Shown: positions 8,409 to 13,678 of the stretch, in pieces
Position numbering within the stretch: position 1 is the first letter of the stretch
How the letters are laid out: every line of letters starts with the position of its first letter
Origin: BOKV01 sp041987205
Lineage (GTDB): Bacteria > Pseudomonadota > Alphaproteobacteria > Rhizobiales > Rhizobiaceae
NCBI GenBank assembly: GCA_041987205.1
Contig: JBHIWX010000097.1
Span: 1 to 15,018, forward strand
Length of the DNA: 15,018 nucleotides
Reading direction: 5' to 3'
Translations under genes and position numbers: made by a program
Notes under the pieces: model-generated
Database searches by the model: none
What the model was told of the DNA's origin: nothing
Seen by the model: the letters and a program-made list of their open reading frames with translations, nothing else

Positions 8409-8436
8409 TTCGCATCTGCACAAAAGCGACTATATG
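8409..8436 (+). promoter_or_regulatory. Weak candidate promoter upstream of typA
   Basis: TTCGCA (8409-8414) and TATATG (8431-8436) each match consensus at 4 of 6 bases with a 16-bp spacer. If used, transcription would begin near 8443, just after the first arm of the typA leader repeat, which would remove that arm from the RNA. This conflict is why confidence is low. Confidence 0.25.
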
Positions 8437-8490
8437 CGCGGCAACCGAAAAACGCCGCGCCTTCGCCCGCCAAGGGATTCGACGCGCGGC
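8436..8490 (+). promoter_or_regulatory. Possible two-state hairpin in the typA leader
   Basis: GCGCGGC occurs at 8436-8442 and again at 8484-8490. Its exact complement GCCGCGC lies between them at 8454-8460. The middle copy can pair upstream (11-nt loop, A-rich) or downstream (23-nt loop). The downstream stem would end 9 nt before the AAGAAG ribosome site (8500-8505) of typA. Pairing is 7 bp in each case and does not extend further. Function is inferred; the repeat geometry is directly visible. Confidence 0.35.
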
Positions 8491-8512
8491 CCTCATTCCA
8501 AGAAGAACACCT

Positions 8513-10333
8513 ATGGCCCTGCGCAATATTGCGATCATTGCCCATGTCGACCATGGCAAGACCACCCTCGTCGATGAACTCCTCAAGCAGTCCGGTGTCT
8601 ACCGGGATAACGAGCGCGTCCAGGAACGCGCGATGGATTCCGGCGATCTGGAAAAGGAACGCGGCATCACCATCCTCGCCAAGGCGACCTCGGTCGACTG
8701 GAAGGGCACACGCATCAACATCGTCGATACGCCGGGACACGCCGATTTCGGCGGCGAGGTGGAACGCATCCTGTCGATGGTCGATGGCGCCATCGTTCTC
8801 GTCGATGCCGCCGAAGGGCCGATGCCGCAGACGAAATTCGTCGTCGGCAAGGCGCTCAAGGTCGGCCTGCGCCCCATCGTTGCCGTCAACAAGGTGGACC
8901 GCTCGGATGCGCGTGCCAATGAGGTGATCAACGAGGTTTTCGACCTGTTCGCGGCGCTCGACGCCACCGACGAGCAGCTCGACTTCCCGATCCTCTACGG
9001 TTCGGGCCGCAACGGCTGGATGAACACCGATCCGGAAGGCCCGCAGGATGCAGGTCTTGCCCCGCTGTTCGACATGGTGCTCGAACATGTGCCCGAGCCG
9101 ACGGTCGAGGAAGGTCCGTTCCGCATGATCGGCACAATCCTCGAGGCCAATCCGTTCCTCGGGCGCATTATCACCGGCCGCATCGCTTCGGGGTCGATCA
9201 AGCCGAACCAGGGCGTGAAGGTGCTGGGCCAGGACGGCAGGCTGATCGAAAACGGCCGCATCTCCAAAATTCTCGCCTTCCGCGGTCTTGAGCGCCAGCC
9301 GATCGACGAGGCGCATGCCGGTGACATCGTCGCGATCGCGGGCCTGTCGAAGGGCACGGTCGCCGACACGTTCTGCGACCCGTCGGTCGCGGCACCCATG
9401 ACGGCCCAGCCGATCGACCCGCCGACGGTGACGATGAGCTTCATCGTCAACGATTCGCCGCTTGCCGGTACCGAGGGCGACAAGGTGACAAGCCGCGTCA
9501 TCCGCGACCGGCTATTGCGCGAGGCGGAGGGCAATGTCGCGCTGAAGATCGAGGAAGCGGCCGAAAAGGATTCCTTCTACGTCTCGGGGCGCGGCGAATT
9601 GCAGCTCGCCGTGCTGATCGAGACGATGCGCCGAGAGGGTTTCGAACTCGCCGTTTCACGGCCGCGCGTGGTGATGAAGAAGGGCGATGACGGCACCGTA
9701 CTCGAGCCGATCGAGGAAGTCGTCATCGACGTCGACGAGGAACATTCCGGCGTGGTCGTGCAGAAGATGAGCGAGCGCAAGGCGGAGATGACTGAACTGC
9801 GTCCTTCGGGCGGCGACCGGGTGCGCCTCGTCTTCCATGCGCCGACACGCGGGCTGATCGGCTACCAGTCGGAACTGCTCACCGACACGCGCGGCACGGC
9901 GATCATGAACCGTCTGTTCCATGACTATCAGCCCTTCAAGGGCGAGATCGCCAGGCGCATCAATGGCGTACTTCTTTCCAACCAGGCCGGTGAAGCCGTC
10001 GCCTATGCGATGTTCAACCTGGAAGACCGCGGTCCGATGATCATCGAGCCGGGCCAGAAGGTCTATCAGGGCATGATCATCGGCATTCACACGCGCGACA
10101 ACGATCTCGAGGTCAATGTGCTCAAGGGCAAGCAGCTCACGAACATACGCTCGGCCGGCAAGGACGAGGCGGTGAAGCTGACGCCGCCAGTCCGCATGAC
10201 GCTGGAACGCGCGCTTGCCTGGATCCAGGACGACGAACTGGTCGAGGTCACGCCGAAATCGATCCGGCTCAGAAAGCGCTATCTCGACCCGCATGAGCGA
10301 AAGCGTTTCGAAAAGGCACAAGCCAGCGCCTGA
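8513..10333 (+). CDS. typA: Translational GTPase TypA/BipA
   Basis: TypA is a ribosome-associated GTPase related to EF-G and LepA that affects ribosome assembly and stress and cold adaptation. The 606-aa length is standard. GTPase motifs are AHVDHGKT (10-17, G1), RGITI (50-54, G2), DTPGH with catalytic H76 (72-76, G3) and NKVD (126-129, G4). G5 appears as YGSGRNGW rather than the SALNG seen in E. coli. Domain II follows at about 205-300, then EF-G-like domains III and V (SGRGELQLAVLIETMRREGF near 362-381) and the TypA-specific C-terminal domain with the GLIGYQSELLTDTRGTAIMN block. Start ATG 8513 has AAGAAG at 8500-8505. It ends 19 nt before an intrinsic terminator. Certain identification; monocistronic by appearance. 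Confidence 0.98.
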   Translation: MALRNIAIIAHVDHGKTTLVDELLKQSGVYRDNERVQERAMDSGDLEKERGITILAKATSVDWKGTRINIVDTPGHADFGGEVERILSMVDGAIVLVDAAEGPMPQTKFVVGKALKVGLRPIVAVNKVDRSDARANEVINEVFDLFAALDATDEQLDFPILYGSGRNGWMNTDPEGPQDAGLAPLFDMVLEHVPEPTVEEGPFRMIGTILEANPFLGRIITGRIASGSIKPNQGVKVLGQDGRLIENGRISKILAFRGLERQPIDEAHAGDIVAIAGLSKGTVADTFCDPSVAAPMTAQPIDPPTVTMSFIVNDSPLAGTEGDKVTSRVIRDRLLREAEGNVALKIEEAAEKDSFYVSGRGELQLAVLIETMRREGFELAVSRPRVVMKKGDDGTVLEPIEEVVIDVDEEHSGVVVQKMSERKAEMTELRPSGGDRVRLVFHAPTRGLIGYQSELLTDTRGTAIMNRLFHDYQPFKGEIARRINGVLLSNQAGEAVAYAMFNLEDRGPMIIEPGQKVYQGMIIGIHTRDNDLEVNVLKGKQLTNIRSAGKDEAVKLTPPVRMTLERALAWIQDDELVEVTPKSIRLRKRYLDPHERKRFEKAQASA

Positions 10334-10352
10334 TCGGCGGGTCGGCATGTGG

Positions 10353-10377
10353 AAAGTGCCGCCCGAAGGCACTTTTT
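10353..10377 (+). terminator. Intrinsic terminator after typA
   Basis: AAAGTGCC (10353-10360) pairs with GGCACTTT (10368-10375), an 8-bp stem with loop GCCCGAA, and a run of five T ends at 10377. It starts 20 nt after the typA stop. Because it lies inside the longest frame of the following GNAT gene, it also argues that this gene starts downstream. Confidence 0.85.
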
Positions 10378-10390
10378 CACCCCTGGGTGC

Positions 10391-10420
10391 TTGTTGGTTA
10401 ATGAAAAGTTAACCTATGAT
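10391..10420 (+). promoter_or_regulatory. Candidate promoter with dyad for the GNAT gene
   Basis: TATGAT (10415-10420) matches the -10 consensus at 5 of 6 bases. TTGTTG (10391-10396) is a weak -35 with 18-bp spacing. A perfect dyad, GGTTAA-N7-TTAACC (10396-10414), fills the spacer and would suit an operator. The predicted start of transcription (about 10427) coincides with the first candidate ATG. Confidence 0.4.
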
Positions 10421-10426
10421 CTGCCC

Positions 10427-10933
10427 ATGGGCATGATCACCATAGGAACGCGCCGGGCCGAACCATCCGACGCTAGGGCTATCGCAGCGGTGCACGACGC
10501 ATCGTGGATGAACGCCTATGCCGGAATCCTGCCGCACAAGGCGCTGACGCGGATGATCCGCCGGCGCGGCGAACGCTGGTGGCACGACGCCATCCGCCGC
10601 TCGACCATGGTGGTGGTCGTCGAGGTTGGCGAAACGATCGCCGGCTATGCGACGCTGGGGCGCAACCGGGTCTCGACCCTGCCCTTCGAGGGCGAGGTCT
10701 ACGAGCTCTACCTCAAGCCGGAATTCCAGGGCATCGGCCTCGGCCAGAAGCTGTTTCTGGCCGCGCGGAGCGAATTGAAACGGCGCGGCATGAAGGGCAC
10801 CGTCGTATGGGTGCTGGCCGACAACGACCCGGCGATCGGTTTCTACGAGAATGCCGGTGGCCGGGCGGTTGCCGAAGGCGCCGAGCAGTTCGATGACAAG
10901 AAGCTGCGCAAGATTGCCTTCGCCTGGAACTAG
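10427..10933 (+). CDS. GNAT-family N-acetyltransferase
   Basis: GNAT proteins transfer an acetyl group from acetyl-CoA to an amine. The 168-aa product fits one domain. The acceptor-side N-terminus (RRAEPSDARAIAAVHDASW) is followed by a beta strand (VVVVEVGETIAGYATLG, about 62-78) and motif A, with VYELYLKPEFQGIGLGQKLF at 91-110, where QGIGLG (101-106) binds the CoA pyrophosphate. Motif B has NDPAIGFYENAGG (133-145). Substrate is unknown. The frame is open from 10349, but that start would lie across the typA terminator, so I place the start at ATG 10427; ATG 10433 is equally possible. Neither has a Shine-Dalgarno sequence. The gene converges on the next one with a 22-bp gap and no hairpin between. 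Confidence 0.88.
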   Translation: MGMITIGTRRAEPSDARAIAAVHDASWMNAYAGILPHKALTRMIRRRGERWWHDAIRRSTMVVVVEVGETIAGYATLGRNRVSTLPFEGEVYELYLKPEFQGIGLGQKLFLAARSELKRRGMKGTVVWVLADNDPAIGFYENAGGRAVAEGAEQFDDKKLRKIAFAWN

Positions 10934-10955
10934 GCTCCAACTCTGATTTTTCTGA

Positions 10956-11579
10956 TCACAGCCCGGTAGGATCACCCGACAAAGGTCCGCGCGTACCGTA
11001 AAAGGCCGGGCGATCGGCGCCGCATTGGAAACCCGGTGCGATGTCGTCGGCGACCTGACGGGCCAGTTCGTTGGCGTTGGCATTGGCGCGTGCGTCGACA
11101 TAGCCGACCGGGCAGGATGGTTCGCCATCCGAATGCGCCACGGTCGAGATCACCAGGACCTGCCCCGTGCTTTCGGGCGTGACCGCGCCATCGTCGTTCA
11201 TGTTCTCGACGAAGAAGCGGTGGATTGCTGCGACGGGCTCGCCGCCCGACAACCGCCATTCGACGGTGGTGTTGGCGCGGTTGAACTGGCTGAAGCTGTT
11301 CCAGGGGATTTCGTCGGGCACCGACAGGCCGTAGAAGGCCGACTGGCGCAGATCGCCCTCGCACAGGCGGATAAGGTAACCGGCATGGCCCGGGCAGGTG
11401 GCGCAATTGCCCTGACCTTCCTCCTCCTGCTCGGGCGTCATCGCGTCCCAACGGCAGGTCTTTTCGAGGTCCAGCTTCGTGTAGATGCTGTCATTGGCAA
11501 AGGAATTCGTCGTCAGGGCCAGAAGTGCGGCGACTGCCACAACAGGCGACAGCAGGCGTTTGGAGGGTTTCAACAACAT
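10956..11579 (-). CDS. Secreted cysteine-containing protein of unknown function
   Basis: The 207-aa product starts at ATG 11579 with GGGAG 9 nt upstream; the frame extends further, but into ppa. Residues 1-28 form a signal peptide (KPSKR, then a hydrophobic Val/Ala/Leu core, then NSFA), with cleavage likely before NDS. The mature part has six cysteines (42, 59, 62, 73, 156, 186), enough for three disulfides, including NCATCPG at 58-64. Other notable segments are GYLIRLCEGDLRQSAFYG (67-84), TVEWRLSGGEP (105-115) and YVDARANANANELARQVADD (160-179). I recall similar uncharacterised exported proteins in rhizobia, but no named domain. It is periplasmic or secreted by inference. It is divergent from ppa, sharing a 97-bp gap, and its 3' end faces the GNAT gene. 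Confidence 0.8.
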   Translation of the reverse strand: MLLKPSKRLLSPVVAVAALLALTTNSFANDSIYTKLDLEKTCRWDAMTPEQEEEGQGNCATCPGHAGYLIRLCEGDLRQSAFYGLSVPDEIPWNSFSQFNRANTTVEWRLSGGEPVAAIHRFFVENMNDDGAVTPESTGQVLVISTVAHSDGEPSCPVGYVDARANANANELARQVADDIAPGFQCGADRPAFYGTRGPLSGDPTGL

Positions 11580-11613
11580 CGTGTCAGGCTCCCATGGTGC
11601 GGCGGTCCGCGCA

Positions 11614-11642
11614 TTGCGTTGCACTGCACAAAAGTCTATCAA
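11614..11642 (+). promoter_or_regulatory. Candidate sigma-70 promoter for ppa
   Basis: TTGCGT (11614-11619) and TATCAA (11637-11642) are spaced exactly 17 bp apart, giving an expected start near 11649 and a leader of about 28 nt. On the other strand TATCAA reads TTGATA, a 5 of 6 match to a -35, so the divergent gene may share this box. The minus-strand -10 is poor. Confidence 0.4.
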
Positions 11643-11676
11643 GCGGCCAATCAGGACTTCCGCAAAGGAAACCATC

Positions 11677-12207
11677 ATGCGCATCGACGCAATAGCCATC
11701 GGTTCCACGCCGCCCGAGGATGTCAACGTCATCATCGAAGTGCCCGTTGGCGGGCAGCCGATCAAGTACGAGATGGACAAGGAAGCCGGCACCCTCATCG
11801 TCGACCGTTTCCTCTACACGCCGATGACCTATCCCGGCAATTACGGCTTCGTGCCGCACACCCTGTCGGACGATGGCGACCCGATCGACGTGCTGGTCTG
11901 CAATACGCGCCCGCTGGTGCCCGGCTGCCTGATCAATGTGCGGCCGATCGGCGTCCTCATCATGGAGGACAATTCCGGTCAGGACGAAAAGATTCTCGCC
12001 GTTCCGAGCTCGCATCTGACCAAGCGCTATGACGGCGTTCAGGAATATTCGGACCTGCCGGACATCACGCTGCAGCAGATCTCGCATTTCTTCGAACACT
12101 ACAAGGATCTCGAACCCGGCAAATGGGTGCGCATCGGCGATTTTCAGGGTGCTGACGACGCAAAGCGGCTGATCGTGGAAGCGATCGAGCGGGCGAAGGG
12201 CGCGTAG
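11677..12207 (+). CDS. ppa: Inorganic pyrophosphatase, family I
   Basis: Ppa hydrolyses pyrophosphate to two phosphates in the cytoplasm and so pulls biosynthetic reactions forward. The 176-aa length is typical of the bacterial hexameric enzyme. Active-site residues align with E. coli at an offset of one: K30 and E32 (PIKYE), R44 (DRF), the signature DGDPIDVLV with D66, D68 and D71, then D98 and D103 (MEDNSGQDEK). Tyrosines in the YPGNYGF block (52-58) and the K116-R117-Y118 group are also present. The open frame extends to 11485, but ATG 11677 with AAAGGA at 11664-11669 and the MRIDAI N-terminus is the family start. It converges on yggU with a 38-bp gap. Confidence 0.97.
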   Translation: MRIDAIAIGSTPPEDVNVIIEVPVGGQPIKYEMDKEAGTLIVDRFLYTPMTYPGNYGFVPHTLSDDGDPIDVLVCNTRPLVPGCLINVRPIGVLIMEDNSGQDEKILAVPSSHLTKRYDGVQEYSDLPDITLQQISHFFEHYKDLEPGKWVRIGDFQGADDAKRLIVEAIERAKGA

Positions 12208-12219
12208 CAGCGCCCCTTT
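12198..12219 (+). terminator. Possible terminator hairpin over the ppa stop codon
   Basis: GGGCGC (12198-12203) pairs with GCGCCC (12210-12215) around the loop GTAGCA, which contains the stop codon, and is followed by CTTT. The stem is short (6 bp) and the T-run minimal. A second small hairpin, TCGAC-ACCG-GTCGA (12232-12245), fills the rest of the gap to yggU and could serve the opposite strand. Confidence 0.35.
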
Positions 12220-12245
12220 CCCGACGCCCTGTCGACACCGGTCGA

Positions 12246-12575
12246 TCAGGCAAATCTTCCCAACATTTCCGAGAGTGCCGCACGTTCATCGTCGCCGCAT
12301 TCGACGTGCAGTGTCTTGAGCCGGCTGGTATGGCCGGCGATGACCGATACGGCGGATTTGGGGACGCCAAGCGTCTTTGCGACCAGCACTTCCAGCGCCT
12401 TGTTGGCCTTGCCGTCTTCCGGCACGGCGCGCACGCGTGCGGCGAGGTGGGTCTTGCCGTCCGAATCGGCCCTTGTCCCGTCAATGGCATCACGCGAGGA
12501 TTTCGGGGTCAGGCGGACAATTAGGCGAATACCATCGTCCGATGGTGTGCAGAATGCCGGCCAGCCGTCGGTCAC
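12246..12575 (-). CDS. yggU: DUF167/YggU-family protein
   Basis: This is a small (109 aa) protein of the DUF167 family, conserved from bacteria to eukaryotes, with no settled biochemical role. Family features are RLIVRLTPKSSRDAI (about 17-31), HLAARVRAVPEDGKANKALE (about 43-62), where the PEDGKAN turn is the hallmark, and GHTSRLKTLHV (about 81-91). The start codon is GTG at 12575. No clear Shine-Dalgarno precedes it (upstream is GGGCCGGGCCT), but the yggT stop lies only 15 nt upstream, so translational coupling is likely. The yggT-yggU neighbourhood is also found in E. coli. Family call is firm; function unknown. Confidence 0.92.
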   Translation of the reverse strand: MTDGWPAFCTPSDDGIRLIVRLTPKSSRDAIDGTRADSDGKTHLAARVRAVPEDGKANKALEVLVAKTLGVPKSAVSVIAGHTSRLKTLHVECGDDERAALSEMLGRFA

Positions 12576-12590
12576 AGGCCCGGCCCGGGA

Positions 12591-12881
12591 TCAGGCAAGA
12601 GCGGGGACGATCGTGGTCCAGATGAGCTGGCGCAGGAAGAAGATGATCAGCAGCACGACGATCGGCGAAATGTCGATGCCACCCAGATCGGGCAGGACAT
12701 TGCGGATCGGTCGCAGCACCGGCTCGGTGATGCGGTAGAGGAAATTGCCGATCATGGCGACGAAATCGTTGCGCGGATTGACCACGTTGAAGGCGTAGAG
12801 CCAGGAGAAGATCGCGCTGGCGATGATCAGCCACATGAAGATGGAAAGCGCCAGGTCGATCGTCTGGAAGAGTGCGATCAC
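12591..12881 (-). CDS. yggT: YggT/YlmG-family membrane protein
   Basis: This is a 96-aa integral membrane protein with two hydrophobic helices (about 11-31 and 72-93). The family signature TEPVLRPIRNVLP (52-64) is followed by GGIDISPIVVLL (67-78), between and into the second helix. YggT/YlmG proteins have been linked to osmotic response, cell division clusters and, in plastids, cytochrome b6 maturation and nucleoid distribution, but no common mechanism is established. The start is GTG at 12881, supported by AGGAGA at 12887-12892. It is the first gene of the likely pair yggT-yggU and lies 87 bp after the TerB-family gene on the same strand; no hairpin is evident in that gap. Confidence 0.94.
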   Translation of the reverse strand: MIALFQTIDLALSIFMWLIIASAIFSWLYAFNVVNPRNDFVAMIGNFLYRITEPVLRPIRNVLPDLGGIDISPIVVLLIIFFLRQLIWTTIVPALA

Positions 12882-12968
12882 GGGTATCTCCTGTTGCTGC
12901 CGTCCGCGTCCGGGTTCATCTATCGTCGCGGCAACGCTTCTTCAAGCCCGGCGCGACATTGTGGCGAA

Positions 12969-13424
12969 TCAGTCCTGACCGCCATCCTTGCGGATACGCT
13001 GCTTCATTTCCATCCGGTCACGCGAATTCACGTCGAGCAGTTCGGCGACGCGCCAGACGATGTTGTCTTCCAGTTCATGGACGACGCCGTCGGCATAGAC
13101 CATCTCCCACAGGCTGGCGATCAGCTCCAGCCGCGACTCGTAGTCGAGTTCGCGCTTGAGGGTGGAAGTGAAGCGATAGAGATCGATCGCCTCATTGTCG
13201 GCCTCGCGTGCGGTCTCGATCAGTTCGGCGGTTTCGGCGGCGGAAAGCCCGAAATGCCCGGTGATGCGCGAGGCGAGCGTTTTCTTTTCCTCGTCGGTGA
13301 CGATGCCGTCGGCGGCGATGACGTGAAACATCAGCGCTGCTTCGGCGACCTGGCGGTCGTCGACATCGATGGCATCGCGTTCGTCGGCCTCGGCGAAGAA
13401 GAGTTTCTTGAGCTTATCGAACAC
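12969..13424 (-). CDS. TerB-family protein (tellurite-resistance B-like fold)
   Basis: The 151-aa helical product resembles the TerB/DjlA-type domain. Two similar acidic segments, VIAADGIVTDEE (35-46) and VYADGVVHELED (109-120), are the paired elements that bind metal in TerB structures. The name does not imply tellurite resistance: no other ter genes are present, and these single-gene homologues are common in alphaproteobacteria beside yggT. The frame extends upstream to 13541, but that would read through the tRNA-Thr gene. I place the start at GTG 13424 (MFDKLKKLFF), which gives a typical N-terminus with GGGA 9 nt upstream. It lies 56 nt after the tRNA on the same strand and might be cotranscribed with it. 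Cytoplasmic; role unknown. Confidence 0.85.
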   Translation of the reverse strand: MFDKLKKLFFAEADERDAIDVDDRQVAEAALMFHVIAADGIVTDEEKKTLASRITGHFGLSAAETAELIETAREADNEAIDLYRFTSTLKRELDYESRLELIASLWEMVYADGVVHELEDNIVWRVAELLDVNSRDRMEMKQRIRKDGGQD

Positions 13425-13480
13425 TTCGGAAAGTCCCGGTTGCCCCGTGCCGACGGGCCTTGCGATCGACGGGAGGTGGA

Positions 13481-13556
13481 TGGTGCCGCTTGTCAGACTC
13501 GAACTGACGACCTCCGCATTACGAATGCGATGCTCTACCAACTGAGCTAAAGCGGC
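13481..13556 (-). tRNA. trnT: tRNA-Thr, anticodon CGU
   Basis: The complement folds as a complete cloverleaf: acceptor GCCGCTT/AAGCGGC, D-arm GCTC-AGTTGGTA-GAGC, anticodon arm TCGCA-TTCGTAA-TGCGG, a 5-nt variable loop, T-arm GTCAG-TTCGAGT-CTGAC, discriminator A and an encoded CCA. The anticodon CGT lies at 13521-13523 and reads ACG codons. All stems pair; the anticodon stem has one T-G pair at its base. It is 76 nt including CCA. An ORF that overlaps it is spurious. Confidence 0.97.
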
Positions 13557-13561
13557 GGATC

Positions 13562-13582
13562 GGGTCGCGACCCTTGTCGCGA
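13562..13582 (-). promoter_or_regulatory. Overlapping palindromes in the leader of tRNA-Thr
   Basis: GGGTCGCGACCC (13562-13573) is a perfect 12-bp palindrome. TCGCGAC-CCTT-GTCGCGA (13565-13582) is a perfect 7-bp stem with a 4-nt loop that overlaps it. Both lie within 27 nt upstream of the mature tRNA 5' end, between it and the putative -10. The element may be a leader hairpin affecting RNase P processing or a protein site; this is inference. Confidence 0.4.
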
Positions 13583-13591
13583 AACCGCGCC

Positions 13592-13620
13592 CTTATATCG
13601 CAAGGGCGAGCGCGAATCAT
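13592..13620 (-). promoter_or_regulatory. Candidate promoter for tRNA-Thr
   Basis: On the minus strand TATAAG (13597-13592) matches the -10 consensus at 5 of 6 bases. ATGATT (13620-13615), 17 bp upstream, is a weak -35. Transcription would begin near 13585, giving a leader of about 29 nt before the tRNA, a usual arrangement. The AT-rich box stands out in GC-rich surroundings. Confidence 0.4.
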
Positions 13621-13678
13621 CCCCTTTTTGGCGATGAAATCACGCAATCTCGTGCCGGCGTCTGTCGGCGCGAAACGG

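Noticed and set aside
7271..9316. 681-aa open frame on the minus strand opposite the aldo/keto reductase and typA genes
   Set aside because: It overlaps two certain genes antisense, has low-complexity Arg/Ala/His/Gly composition and no domain. It is explained by GC-rich codon use.
10349..10426. N-terminal extension of the GNAT protein to ATG or similar at 10349
   Set aside because: It would place the start inside the typA intrinsic terminator and adds residues not expected in the family.
12969..13424. Tellurite-resistance operon
   Set aside because: Only one TerB-like gene is present, with no terA, terC, terD or terZ nearby. The family name alone does not support the phenotype.
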